Shown: positions 8,224 through 16,590, counted from the stretch's first letter. The stretch: 35,364 nt of DNA from Phycisphaerae bacterium (GCA_016929015.1 JAFGJQ010000189.1:1-35364), one strand, 5' to 3'. Notes: generated by a model not told the origin, from the sequence alone. Translations and numbers: made by a program.

Positions 8224-9729
8224 TCAGTCTGCGTACAACGCCTGCAAAGCCGCGTAGTCCTCCAGGTCCACGTCGTCGTCCCCGTCGAAGTCAAACGTCG
8301 TCGTGCACGCCACGCAGTGGATTCCGGAAACGGGTGACGGGGTCGCATTCGGGCCGGCCATGCAGTCGCCGAACGCCGCGATGTCCGCATCGTCCACCAC
8401 GTGGTCGCCGGTGATATCCCCGCGGACGCCCCGCACGAACCACCGGGCGTAGTCAATGCGGTGATACTGCGGAAACACCGTTGTCCCGTCCGGGCTGCCC
8501 GGCCACGTGCCGCCCACCGCGGTGTTCAGAATGAGGTAGAACGGCTCGGTGGGGACCTCGGTCTGGCTCGTGAACCGCACCTGGCCGTCCACGTACCAGT
8601 CCAGCCGCCCGGGCTGCCATTCCACGCCGAAGGTGTGATAGTCGGCGGCGAACACCGGGCCGATGTACACGCCGCCGTCGCTCTGCACGTCGGGCCAGAC
8701 GCCCCAGTGGTGCGTCATGTACACGGCCTGCGGAGCGTGGCCGACCATCTCCATGATGTCGATCTCCGGCGGCCAGGTGCCGGAGGACGGCAGCATCCAG
8801 TGTGCCGGCCACATGCCCTGCGTCCACGGCAGGATCGCCCGAATTTCGATGCGGCCGAAGGTGTGGGCGAAGCGATCTCGCGTCTCGACGAGTCCGGACG
8901 TGTAATCGTACCGCCCCCAGTTTCCGTCGGAGTCGAATCCCCAGTACGTCCGCTGCCGACTCCGCAGGACAAGGTCACCGTTTTCCACGTATACCTCGTC
9001 CGGCGCGTAATACTGGAGCTCGTTGTTCTTGATCAGATGCAGGTCTTCGATCCGCCACTTGCCGGGATCGACGGTCGGATTCTCGAATTCGTCGTGCCAG
9101 AGCAGCCGCCACGCGTCCAGCACGGGCGGTTCGCCGTCCGCGGTGAAGGACACATCATCCACCAGGGCGGCGCCCGCCGCGTCGCCTTCCTGCGTGAACA
9201 CAAGGGCGACGCGCGCCTCCACCGTGCCCGCCGGCGCGGTTGCCTGCACGGAACGGCCGAGCCAGGTGTTGCGCGGTGAAGCGTTGTCGAGTACGGGCAG
9301 AACGGTCTCGCCGAGGAAATCGGACGATCCCCAGACGCCGCCGGCCACGCTGTAGAACTCGATTTTCACAGCCAGTTCATTGGCGCCCGCCAACGCGTCT
9401 CCGGTGTTGTGGCGAACGTGACACTCCACCGTCCACACCTGGCCCGCCGTTGTCGGCAGACTCTGATAGATGCCGGACCAGTTCGTGGTGCCGCTGAACG
9501 CGCCGAACACCTTCGCCACGTGCGTGCCCGATCGCGGCGTGATCGGGGCGGCCAGCACGTTGGGTATGACGTTGTTGAAGGTCGTCCAGGACGCCAGCGA
9601 GCCCCCGCCGTCGTCGAAGCCGGGGTTCTGCAACGCGGCCGGGGCTTCCGCCGCCGCCCAAAGGACCACGCTCAGGGCCGCCATGGTCCAGCGCAACGGG
9701 CCGGACGCCCCGCGCCGCGTCTTCGCCAT
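8224..9729 (-). CDS. GH16 endo-beta-glucanase (laminarinase type) with binding module and dockerin-like end
   Basis: A 501-residue secreted enzyme. Residues 1-32 are a signal peptide; 33-197 are a jelly-roll carbohydrate-binding-like module beginning LQNPGFDD; 205-432 are the GH16 catalytic domain; 434-501 hold two EF-type loops (GDITGDHVVDDADI and DFDGDDDVDLEDY) of dockerin type I character. The active site is EIDIMEMVG with nucleophile E322 and acid/base E327. The extra Met between Ile and Glu (ExDxxE) is the bulged form typical of laminarinases rather than lichenases. It should cut beta-1,3 or mixed beta-glucan endo-wise outside the cell. The ATG at 9729 puts the signal peptide at the extreme N-terminus; an ATG at 9792, with GGAGAGAAG upstream but inside a hairpin loop, would add 21 residues and remains possible. 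Confidence 0.93.
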   Translation of the reverse strand: MAKTRRGASGPLRWTMAALSVVLWAAAEAPAALQNPGFDDGGGSLASWTTFNNVIPNVLAAPITPRSGTHVAKVFGAFSGTTNWSGIYQSLPTTAGQVWTVECHVRHNTGDALAGANELAVKIEFYSVAGGVWGSSDFLGETVLPVLDNASPRNTWLGRSVQATAPAGTVEARVALVFTQEGDAAGAALVDDVSFTADGEPPVLDAWRLLWHDEFENPTVDPGKWRIEDLHLIKNNELQYYAPDEVYVENGDLVLRSRQRTYWGFDSDGNWGRYDYTSGLVETRDRFAHTFGRIEIRAILPWTQGMWPAHWMLPSSGTWPPEIDIMEMVGHAPQAVYMTHHWGVWPDVQSDGGVYIGPVFAADYHTFGVEWQPGRLDWYVDGQVRFTSQTEVPTEPFYLILNTAVGGTWPGSPDGTTVFPQYHRIDYARWFVRGVRGDITGDHVVDDADIAAFGDCMAGPNATPSPVSGIHCVACTTTFDFDGDDDVDLEDYAALQALYAD

Positions 9730-9774
9730 CCACGGATTGTGCCGGTAAGACGTCACTTGACTCGTTGTTCTTTC

Positions 9775-9822
9775 ACGCCCGGAGGCGAACATATGCACAC
9801 TTCTCTCCGCGCCTCCGGGCGT
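9775..9822 (-). promoter_or_regulatory. Perfect 13-bp inverted repeat in GH16 leader
   Basis: ACGCCCGGAGGCG (9775-9787) and CGCCTCCGGGCGT (9810-9822) are exact reverse complements separated by 22 bases. In the minus-strand RNA the loop holds a purine-rich ribosome-site-like stretch and an ATG in frame with GH16. It lies 99 bases after the PEP-CTERM stop and 45 bases before the chosen GH16 start. It may be a terminator, a stabilising stem or a translation-control hairpin. Confidence 0.5.
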
Positions 9823-9920
9823 CTTGGCGCCGCGGACGCTCGCAAACTCGCTGTACGTCTGTTCGGGCTTCTGCCCGGGCTCGATCGAGCGGCCACGACA
9901 ACGGCCGTTTCCCGGAGAAG

Positions 9921-10607
9921 CTACGCCGGGCGTCGCCGCAGCAAGGCCAGGCCGCCGATTGCCAGCATGGCCAGGGCGCACGGTTCGGGGACTGTGCCGT
10001 ACACCACGTTGCCCGCCAGGGCGATGTCAGAGGGCCACACGTTGGCGCCGATGTTCTGGAACCCGTACTGCACGTGACGACCCAGGCCGGGGTCCAGCGC
10101 CAGGTTGATGCTGAAAGGACCCGGAACGGCCGGAATGATCGTTTGGTTGAACGACGAGTAGTCCGACGCGAAATCCTTGATGAAGATGTACGCGTCGCGC
10201 CCGGCGACAAACGTGTTGGACAGAACCTCGCCTTCAAAAGTCATGGTCTGGCCGGCGAGCGCATTGTCGGTCATTTCGATGTACAGGTCGGCCTCGACGA
10301 GCTTGTTGCCTTCCGCGCCGGGACCGCCGGTTCCGTTCTTGTACCAGAAATCGTCAGTGGTATCGATGGGGGTGGCCCGGAACGTCACTTTGTTGTTGGG
10401 ATCGTCGAAGTTCGCGACCAGATCGGGTACACCCCAGGGTTGCCCAAAAACAAACCCGCCACCGTTTTCGGGCAACTCGAAGACATTCACATAGCCCAGC
10501 CAGGGTTCCGTCGATTGGCCCACGTTCACCGTGAAGTCGGCTGCGGCCGGGCATACCAGCAGTCCGACCATCAACACGGGCATGAGAGCACAGAGTTTAC
10601 GCAGCAT
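9921..10607 (-). CDS. PEP-CTERM sorting-domain surface protein
   Basis: A 228-residue exported protein. The N-terminus MLRKLCALMPVLMVGLLVC...AAAD is a signal peptide. The C-terminus is a complete PEP-CTERM signal: VPEP, then a hydrophobic helix ALAMLAIGGLALL, then RRRPA. Such signals are recognised by exosortase, which anchors or releases the protein at the cell surface; no exosortase gene is in this window. The middle 180 residues are beta-rich, contain one Cys only in the sorting region, and match no catalytic family I recognise. GGAAGGAAG starts 15 bases upstream of the ATG at 10607, which fixes the start. It lies between prepilin-like paralogue B and GH16, so a role in holding or sensing glycan at the surface is likely but inferred. 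Confidence 0.88.
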   Translation of the reverse strand: MLRKLCALMPVLMVGLLVCPAAADFTVNVGQSTEPWLGYVNVFELPENGGGFVFGQPWGVPDLVANFDDPNNKVTFRATPIDTTDDFWYKNGTGGPGAEGNKLVEADLYIEMTDNALAGQTMTFEGEVLSNTFVAGRDAYIFIKDFASDYSSFNQTIIPAVPGPFSINLALDPGLGRHVQYGFQNIGANVWPSDIALAGNVVYGTVPEPCALAMLAIGGLALLRRRPA

Positions 10608-10664
10608 CTTACTTCCTTCCTTTCGAGAGAGACCGGGCCGGTGCGGCCCCAACCACTTTCCGTG

Positions 10665-10686
10665 GAGCGGGCTCCCACGCCCGCTC
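10665..10686 (-). terminator. Stem-loop after prepilin-like paralogue B
   Basis: GAGCGGGC and GCCCGCTC form a perfect 8-bp GC stem with loop TCCCAC, 57 bases past the stop of the gene ending at 10743 and 58 bases before the PEP-CTERM start. No T-run follows on the minus strand, so termination may be partial. Confidence 0.45.
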
Positions 10687-10742
10687 GCATCCTCACCGTC
10701 TCTCAGACCTCCCTCCGGCCATCTGCCGGACCCGCCGCCGGG

Positions 10743-11831
10743 CTAGAACCCGTGCGGGTTGTACGGCGACACCCGCACACGCGGGCTGTACCGTGACGGA
10801 AGCGGCTCGTCTCCCCCTTGACTCTTGTATGCCGCCGGCCGCACGGTCGCGCCGTGCATGTCCGCGAACAGCACGTTCAGCCGGCCGTCCCGGTGCCGGC
10901 GGTTGGGCATGCGCGTTCTGAAGAACTGTTGAAAATCCCCTAGGTACGGCCCCTGCGCCTTGGCGCTGATGATCAGGTTCGCGAACTCACCGTTGGTCGC
11001 GGCCGCGTCCGTGTCCGCGCCCGCCTCGAACACCAGCCCGACCCGGCCGGGGTCGAACACCTTTTCCAGCGCGCCTCGCAGTCGCCAGCCCATGCTGTAG
11101 CCCGGATCGCTGGGCGGATAGGCGTACTCACCAAGCCTCGGCTGCCATCCACTGCTCGTTTGGACCGCTCGCCAGCATGCCGGGAACGCCCCGCTTTCCT
11201 CCACTTCCACGCCGCAAATGTCCTCATTGATCCCGTAGCTGAGCAGACCCCAGTACGACATGCCGCTGACGGCGCTGATGGGGTTGGCCGGGTCGCCCGA
11301 CCCCTTCAGTCCATTGTTGGACGCGCTCTTGTGCCGCGGGTAGAACGGCGTCGAGATCCGGACCTTGTCCGCCGGGCAGACCATCACCTCGAAATCGTCC
11401 TTAATGAACTCGCTCTTGTTCTTCGCGTCCGTGAAGGTGGTGGCCCGCACGCCCCAGTCCCAGTTGTTGCGGTACTTGATGCCTGCCGCCTGCCCCAGGG
11501 CAGCCGGCCAGGACAGCAACTCCCGCTGCGCTCCGTAGGCAAACCGGCTGCGGCCCGGATCGGCCGCATTCACTCCGATCTCGTCTGTTGCCAGTTGGAA
11601 CCGCCCGTCCCGATCGCTCGCGAATACCGTCGCCGCCTGCGCGATGCCCCGGGCGCTTGCCAGGCATTTGAGCAGTTTCGCCTGGTCACGCGCTCGACTC
11701 AGGGATGGCAGGAGAATGGATATGAGCAACGCGATGATGGAGACCACAACCAGCAGTTCGATCAGCGTGAATCCGCCGCGTGGCGACCCGCACCGAGACG
11801 GGTGAAAGCGGATGACGGGCGTGCGAAACAT
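10743..11831 (-). CDS. Prepilin-like (type II pseudopilin) protein, paralogue B
   Basis: A 362-residue protein with prepilin leader ...SPRGG and then FTLIELLVVVSIIALLISIL; cleavage is expected between G20 and F21, with Glu at mature position 5. The tail RRHRDGRLNVLFADMHG is the H-x10-D variant also found in paralogue A at 2073-3182. The two share long stretches (FAYGAQRELLSWPAALGQAAG versus YAYGAQRELLSWPVALAQAAG) and the ending SRYSPRVRVSPY. AAAGGAGAG lies about 7 bases before the ATG. The gap to the lacI stop is only 13 bases, so it is very probably co-transcribed with the regulator. Linkage of a pseudopilin to a sugar regulator suggests a role in handling the polysaccharide, but no mechanism is visible in the sequence. 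Confidence 0.88.
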   Translation of the reverse strand: MFRTPVIRFHPSRCGSPRGGFTLIELLVVVSIIALLISILLPSLSRARDQAKLLKCLASARGIAQAATVFASDRDGRFQLATDEIGVNAADPGRSRFAYGAQRELLSWPAALGQAAGIKYRNNWDWGVRATTFTDAKNKSEFIKDDFEVMVCPADKVRISTPFYPRHKSASNNGLKGSGDPANPISAVSGMSYWGLLSYGINEDICGVEVEESGAFPACWRAVQTSSGWQPRLGEYAYPPSDPGYSMGWRLRGALEKVFDPGRVGLVFEAGADTDAAATNGEFANLIISAKAQGPYLGDFQQFFRTRMPNRRHRDGRLNVLFADMHGATVRPAAYKSQGGDEPLPSRYSPRVRVSPYNPHGF

Positions 11832-11844
11832 GACAGGCTCTCCT

Positions 11845-12963
11845 TTATTGCGGCTCCTGCTCCGAACGGTGAAGGGTCAGACGCGACGACGGGTCCACTC
11901 GCCCGGCGCGGGCCTCGAAGGGGTCGAGGACCCGCCCGGTGTCCGACGCGGGTCCCTCCAGGCGGTACACCGGCGGCGGACCGGTCGAGCCGTTGGCCTC
12001 AAAGAAGCTCGGCAGGGTCACCTGGAGTCGCTCCATTTTCTTGCGGACCAACATGCGGGTCAGACGCAGCGCCGCCTCGTGTCCAAGCTGGGCGGCGTCC
12101 TGACAGACGGCCGTCAGCGTGGGATACACGCTGTGGCGGATGTCGGAGTCGTCAAACCCGACGACGGAAAGCTCCTCGGGAATTCGAATGCCCAGCTCGT
12201 GGGCCTTGTTCACCGCGCCCACCGCGAGCATCGGATCGGCGAAATACGCGGCCGTCGGCCGGTTGGACATGCGGCTGAGCATGGCCATGGCCGTCGCTCC
12301 GCCGGCCAGGTTCGCGGGGAATCGCAGAACGAGCCGTTCGTCCACGGGCAGTCCGTGCCCGATCATTGCTTCCCGGTATCCCTCGAACCGGTCCAGGTGG
12401 TCGCAGTCGGGGATCACGTGCATGACCAGGGCAATCCGCCGGTGTCCGAGGGACACCAGGTACTCCACCGCGCGGGTGCTGTCGGTCTTCGAATCGCAGT
12501 CAACGAAGTTCACGTTCTTTGACTCGAAGCGCTCGCTGATAACCACCATCGGGAAGTTTTCATCGGCGATGGCCTGGCAGACGTGCCGCGATTCGCTTGT
12601 GGTTCGAAGCACGACGGCCCGGACGCCCTTGCGCATAAAGAACTGGGTGTACGTTTCCTCCGCCCCCTTGTCGCGCTGGAGGTTCAGCAGGATCACGTCG
12701 AATCGGCTGGTGTCCGCGCCTCGAACGATTCCCTCCAGCAGGGCAGAGTCGTACACGGAGGAGATGGTTTGTCGGCCCGCATAGGCAAAGGCGATGTTGT
12801 TCGTCACCCGTCGGCCCACCGTGGCGACGTACCCTGTGCGGTTGGCGACCGCGAGCACCATTTCCCTCGTTCGCGGATTGACCGCCGGGTCATTGTTCAG
12901 CGCGCGGGATACCGTGCTGATCGAAACGCCGGCCTCTGCTGCGATGTGACGCACGGACGACAT
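11845..12963 (-). CDS. LacI-family transcriptional regulator
   Basis: A 372-residue LacI/GalR repressor. Residues 1-50 are the helix-turn-helix and hinge (VRHIAAEAGVSISTVSRALNNDPAVNPRTREMV), with the usual recognition helix. Residues about 58-335 are a periplasmic-binding-protein-like effector domain, with the signatures VEYLVSLGHRRIALV and GIRIPEELSVVGFDDSD. The last 35 residues are an Arg/Pro-rich extension of unclear role. The ATG at 12963 places the helix-turn-helix at the N-terminus as in all family members and has AGGAAC 8 bases upstream; longer in-frame starts up to 13104 would run through the promoter and operator and are rejected. A well-formed promoter and a perfect palindrome lie directly upstream, indicating self-repression. 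The effector is presumably a beta-gluco-oligosaccharide or its breakdown product, by context. Confidence 0.95.
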   Translation of the reverse strand: MSSVRHIAAEAGVSISTVSRALNNDPAVNPRTREMVLAVANRTGYVATVGRRVTNNIAFAYAGRQTISSVYDSALLEGIVRGADTSRFDVILLNLQRDKGAEETYTQFFMRKGVRAVVLRTTSESRHVCQAIADENFPMVVISERFESKNVNFVDCDSKTDSTRAVEYLVSLGHRRIALVMHVIPDCDHLDRFEGYREAMIGHGLPVDERLVLRFPANLAGGATAMAMLSRMSNRPTAAYFADPMLAVGAVNKAHELGIRIPEELSVVGFDDSDIRHSVYPTLTAVCQDAAQLGHEAALRLTRMLVRKKMERLQVTLPSFFEANGSTGPPPVYRLEGPASDTGRVLDPFEARAGRVDPSSRLTLHRSEQEPQ

Positions 12964-12999
12964 TCTGCACGTTCCTGATTCGATGAGAAAAACAGTCTC

Positions 13000-13012
13000 T
13001 GCAACTGTTGCA
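13000..13012. promoter_or_regulatory. LacI-type operator at the lacI start site
   Basis: TGCAACTGTTGCA is a perfect 13-bp palindrome (TGCAAC-T-GTTGCA). It starts 6 bases past the predicted -10 box, so it covers the expected transcription start of lacI, the classic place for autorepression. Extra half-sites GCAAC at 13025-13029 and a repeated AATAGCAA flank it. A 12/13 match occurs at 16654-16666. Confidence 0.7.
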
Positions 13013-13018
13013 ATAGCA

Positions 13019-13047
13019 AGAATAGCAACATCCGTATTATCGGTCAA
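13019..13047 (-). promoter_or_regulatory. Predicted sigma-70 type promoter of lacI
   Basis: On the minus strand TTGACC (13042-13047) and TATTCT (13019-13024) are separated by exactly 17 bases. This matches the consensus at 5 of 6 and 4 of 6 positions. The leader to the lacI ATG is about 50 bases. Confidence 0.65.
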
Positions 13048-13295
13048 GAGGGTACGTCCAGAAATACCACGAAAATCTTCAATCGCATCCTGCCCGACCT
13101 CCATTCCTAAATCTCTAGCACAAAGTGAGTTAAAGTAGTGCTTGCCGTCACGCTGGGCGAAACGCCGATCGCAAGCAGGATCTGCTCAACCTGCCGGGGG
13201 GCCGGCGGACCAAGGCGGCACTCAACGGACGGGCAGTGGGTTCTGTAACGGGTGTTTCTGCAATTCCGGCGAACACCGTGGAACGCGTTGCATCC

Positions 13296-14204
13296 TCAGC
13301 CCTTGAGCCCGGATGTCGCAAGCCCCGGCAGGAAGAAACGTTGCGTGAGCGCGAACAGAATCAGCAGCGGGGCCACGGTCAGCGTGGTGGCCGCCATCAA
13401 CAGGTTCCACGGCGTGCCGCCGTGCTGCTGCATGTAGAATTGCAGACCCAGCGCCAGGGTGAAGTTGTGCTGGTGGTGCAGGAAGACCAGCGGACCCAGG
13501 AAGTCGTTCCAGACGTACGTCAGGTGAAAAACGGCCACGACCGCCAGGGCCGGACGGGCCAGCGGCAGGATGATCCGCCAGAAGATTCCCCAGTGCGACA
13601 GCCCGTCGATCCGGGCCGCGTCCGACAGCTCTTCCGGTATCTGGAGGTAGAACTGGCGGAGCAGGAACACGTTGAATGCGTTGGCAAACCACGCCGGCAC
13701 CCACAGTGGCTGCAACGTGCCGATCCAGCCGAACCACTTGAAGAGGAAATACGAGGGGACCATGATCGCCGGAAACGGAACCATCATGGTGGCCAGGCAA
13801 ATCGCGAAAAACACGCCGCGGCCGCGCCAGCGGACCTTGGCGAAGCCGTACGCGACGATGGCACTGGAGAGCACCATGCCGGAGACACTGAGGACGGCCA
13901 CGATCAGCGTGTTCCGCAGGAACAGCGGGAAGTTCACGTTGTCGCTGGTCCAGACCCCCTCGTAGCCGACGCGTTCGACGCCCTGTTCATCCACGAACGT
14001 CGGGCGACCCTCGTAGAAGTTCTCCCAGAGGTATTGACCGGTCCGTTCCGGGTGCACCGGAACCAGCGCAACCCGGGACGTGCCCACATCCTCCAGGGGT
14101 TTGAGGCTGGTGCTGACCATCCACAGAAGCGGGGCGGCAAAGCCCAGCGACGCCGCTACCACGAGGCCGAGATAGAAGATGCGGACTGCGGTCTGCGGCT
14201 TCAT
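13296..14204 (-). CDS. Sugar ABC transporter permease (MalG/CUT1-like)
   Basis: A 302-residue inner-membrane permease of the carbohydrate uptake (CUT1) type, MalG-like. The first membrane helix is at about residues 8-30. A periplasmic insert of about 60 residues follows (rich in Glu, Gly and Tyr), then five more hydrophobic helices. The cytoplasmic EAA loop is PEELSDAARIDGLSHWG, which docks on the ATPase. The ATG at 14204 lies 2 bases after the stop of the preceding permease gene, with GAGGAG inside that gene's last codons as ribosome site, so translation is coupled. The periplasmic insert between helices 1 and 2 is longer than in many MalG proteins. The ATP-binding subunit is not encoded in the window. 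Confidence 0.94.
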   Translation of the reverse strand: MKPQTAVRIFYLGLVVAASLGFAAPLLWMVSTSLKPLEDVGTSRVALVPVHPERTGQYLWENFYEGRPTFVDEQGVERVGYEGVWTSDNVNFPLFLRNTLIVAVLSVSGMVLSSAIVAYGFAKVRWRGRGVFFAICLATMMVPFPAIMVPSYFLFKWFGWIGTLQPLWVPAWFANAFNVFLLRQFYLQIPEELSDAARIDGLSHWGIFWRIILPLARPALAVVAVFHLTYVWNDFLGPLVFLHHQHNFTLALGLQFYMQQHGGTPWNLLMAATTLTVAPLLILFALTQRFFLPGLATSGLKG

Positions 14205-14206
14205 GC

Positions 14207-15106
14207 TCAGGCTCCTCGATAGTGCACCCAGTGACGGCTGGACCGGAACGCGACGGCCGTCAGGGCCAGGATGATGAGCAGTTGCACCCAACTCAGCGCG
14301 CAGGCATATCCAAAGCGCCGATACGCAAAGGCCTGGTCGTAGACGTACATCGTGTAAAAATACGCGTTGCGCTGCGGACCGCCGCCGGGGAACATCACGT
14401 ACGGCGCGGCAAAGATCTGCCAGACGAAGATCAGGCCGACCACGATGTTGAAGAACATCGCGGGCGAGATCATCGGCAGCGTGACGTGCCACAGCCGCGA
14501 CCAGGGGCCGGCGCCGTCGAGATGGGAAGCCTCGTACAGTTCTCGCGGCACGTCCTGCAGGCCGGCCAGATACACGACCACCGTGTGCCCGATGCTCCAC
14601 AGGCCCAGAATCACCACGCTCGGCATGGCCCACGAGGCGTCGTTCAGCCAGGTCGGGCCGCTGATGCCCACAAGAGCCAGGGCGGAGTTGATCAGCCCGA
14701 AGCGCGCGTTGAACATCCAGGTCCAGATGATGCCGACGGCCACAAGCGGCAGCAGGCTCGGCGCGAAGACGACGGAGCGCCAGAGCGTCTGCCCGGGGAT
14801 CGGCTGGTTCAGCAGAAGGGCCATGGCCACGCCGAGGACCGTCCCGACGGGCAGTGCCAGCGCGGCGTACACGGCCGTGTTCCGCAGTACCTTCCACACG
14901 AGCGGATCGGCGAAGAGCCCGCGCCAATGCTCCAGCCCGATGAAGACCGGTCGGCGTATGCCGTCAAACTCGCAGAAGCTCAGCGCGCCCGACAGCACGA
15001 TGGGCACCGCCACGAACACGGCGAACCCGACCAGCCACGGGCTGATCCAAAGCAGACCGCAGGCGACGCCGTCGCGGGCGTCCGAATGCGCGGCGGTTCG
15101 CTTCAT
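14207..15106 (-). CDS. Sugar ABC transporter permease (MalF/UgpA-like)
   Basis: A 299-residue membrane protein of the CUT1 binding-protein-dependent permease family. Six hydrophobic helices can be picked out, the first at about residues 15-40 (GLLWISPWLVGFAVFVAVPI, the usual family N-terminus). The EAA loop is PRELYEASHLDGAGPW at about 200-215. Its ATG overlaps the binding-protein stop codon in an ATGA arrangement, and its own stop is followed after 2 bases by the second permease. The three genes therefore form one tightly coupled transcription unit. It forms the heteromeric channel with the product of 13296-14204. Confidence 0.94.
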   Translation of the reverse strand: MKRTAAHSDARDGVACGLLWISPWLVGFAVFVAVPIVLSGALSFCEFDGIRRPVFIGLEHWRGLFADPLVWKVLRNTAVYAALALPVGTVLGVAMALLLNQPIPGQTLWRSVVFAPSLLPLVAVGIIWTWMFNARFGLINSALALVGISGPTWLNDASWAMPSVVILGLWSIGHTVVVYLAGLQDVPRELYEASHLDGAGPWSRLWHVTLPMISPAMFFNIVVGLIFVWQIFAAPYVMFPGGGPQRNAYFYTMYVYDQAFAYRRFGYACALSWVQLLIILALTAVAFRSSRHWVHYRGA

Positions 15107-16590
15107 GGGTACTCCTCGCCGTAGCGGGCTTGTCTTCGTTTCGCCTGCTCCGTCAGCACGTCCAGCCGCTTTTGCAGCGCCTCCAGTCGTTGGCGTGCCG
15201 GCACGTCGGTCATCCAGATGTCGCGGTACGCGGCGCCGAACTCCGCGTTCAGCTCCGTCCAGTTCGGCAGCGGCGGCACAAACCGGGCCTCCGGGCCGCG
15301 GGCGAGCCGATCGTGCACCTCGATGGCCGGGTTCGGGTGCGTCTCCAGGAACGCCGGCGAGGGCTCGCGCAGCGGCGTGTTCTTGCAGTGCATCCAGCAG
15401 ATCCACTCGATGGGGCGAAGGGGCGGCATGGGGCGTCGCTCCACGCCCGCTTGCGTCCGGACTTCGCAGTAGTCATAGCCCAGCCCGGTGCCGCCGTATC
15501 GCGACTGCACACGGATCGGCTCGGCGGTGTAGAGCCACTCGATGAACGCCCATGCCTCGTCGGCGTGCCGGGCGCCGCGGGGGATCACGAGCACGTCCTG
15601 TTCGCAGAAAGCTCGTTCCCGGCCGTCAATGGTGGGAAACGGGGCAACGCCGTAGCGAATGTCGGGCGCAAACTGCCGGATCGTGTTGGCGAACCAGGGG
15701 CCCTGGCGCATCATGGCGAGTTCGCCGGTCATAAACGGGTTGCGCGGCGACGAGTAGTTGCTGAGGCTGCCTTCGAAGTTCAGGACGTCCTTTCGGCCGA
15801 ACCGCGCCGTATACGCCTGGACCCAGGAATAGGCGTCGATGAAGGGGGGCGTGTCCACGCGAAAGCGCCCTTCGCCGGGGTCAAAAAGCCGCCCGCCGAA
15901 CCAGATAGGCCAACTGTTCCAGAACCAGCCGATGGTGTCGGGCGAAGCGGGCAGGTACGCCATCATTTCGAGTTTGCCGTCGCGACCGCGGCGCTGAACG
16001 ATGTCCGCAAACGCATCAAGCTCCGCGAGAGTGCGCGGCGCGGTTTCGGGGTCGAGCCCGGCCCTTTGCAACGGCTCGGCGAACTCGGCGAGGATGTCCT
16101 TGTTGTAGTAGAGGGCGATGGCGGCCGGCGTGATGGGCACGGCGTAGAGGCGCCCGTGATAGCGGCAAGCCTCGTCGAAGACGGGGATCAGCATGTCTTG
16201 CGTGATGCCGGAGCGGGCGGCACGTTCGTCGAGCGCTTGGGAGGCATCGGACGCGGCGAAGCTGACCACGTTTCGGTGCCACAGACCGGCCAGGTCGGGC
16301 GGATCGCCGCCGGAGGTCGCGATGAGCGTCTTGAGGTCGATGCCGGTGGTGGTGACGTAGTCCACGTAGATGCCGGCGCGGCGGCCCTGAGTCTCGTTGT
16401 AGTGAGCCACGAGATCGCGCATGGCCCGACCTTCAAAGTCGGTCCACTTCTCCCAGTACACGACGACCGTGCGGTCCGCGGGAACGGACGACGGGGCGCG
16501 CGGGCCGAACAGAATCAACCCGACGGCGGGCACCCCAAGCGCCATCACGGCCAGTACGCGCAAGATATGACCGATCCCTCTACGGAACAT
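15103..16590 (-). CDS. Extracellular sugar-binding protein of ABC importer
   Basis: A 495-residue solute-binding protein of family 1 (maltose-binding-like). The N-terminus MFRRGIGHILRVLAVMALG is a signal sequence or anchor without a lipobox Cys, so it is either free in the periplasm or held by an uncleaved helix. Family hallmarks are VYWEKWTDFEGRAMRDLVAHYN, the hinge region RLYAVPITPAAIALYYNKDIL, FMTGELAMMRQGPW and EAWAFIEWLY. It delivers oligosaccharide to the two permeases that follow. A C-terminal tail of about 110 residues, ending in a charged helix (RQRLEALQKRLDVLTEQAK), is longer than in typical members. There is no good ribosome site before the ATG, in agreement with a very short predicted leader. 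A LacI-type operator lies 64 bases upstream. Confidence 0.92.
   Translation of the reverse strand: MFRRGIGHILRVLAVMALGVPAVGLILFGPRAPSSVPADRTVVVYWEKWTDFEGRAMRDLVAHYNETQGRRAGIYVDYVTTTGIDLKTLIATSGGDPPDLAGLWHRNVVSFAASDASQALDERAARSGITQDMLIPVFDEACRYHGRLYAVPITPAAIALYYNKDILAEFAEPLQRAGLDPETAPRTLAELDAFADIVQRRGRDGKLEMMAYLPASPDTIGWFWNSWPIWFGGRLFDPGEGRFRVDTPPFIDAYSWVQAYTARFGRKDVLNFEGSLSNYSSPRNPFMTGELAMMRQGPWFANTIRQFAPDIRYGVAPFPTIDGRERAFCEQDVLVIPRGARHADEAWAFIEWLYTAEPIRVQSRYGGTGLGYDYCEVRTQAGVERRPMPPLRPIEWICWMHCKNTPLREPSPAFLETHPNPAIEVHDRLARGPEARFVPPLPNWTELNAEFGAAYRDIWMTDVPARQRLEALQKRLDVLTEQAKRRQARYGEEYP

Larger units (their letters stand above)
12964..13295. other. lacI upstream region
   Basis: 332 bases between the 3' end of the ABC permease gene and lacI. 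The lacI-proximal 100 bases are notably AT-rich for this genome and carry the promoter and operator annotated separately. The far side (about 13140-13295) must contain the end of the ABC operon. A second near-palindrome, TGGAACGCGTTGCA at 13279-13292, lies 4 bases past the permease stop. No gene is supported here. Confidence 0.65.

Noticed and set aside
12964-13104. Upstream extension of the LacI regulator to 13104
   Set aside because: It would place 47 residues before the helix-turn-helix and translate the promoter and operator.
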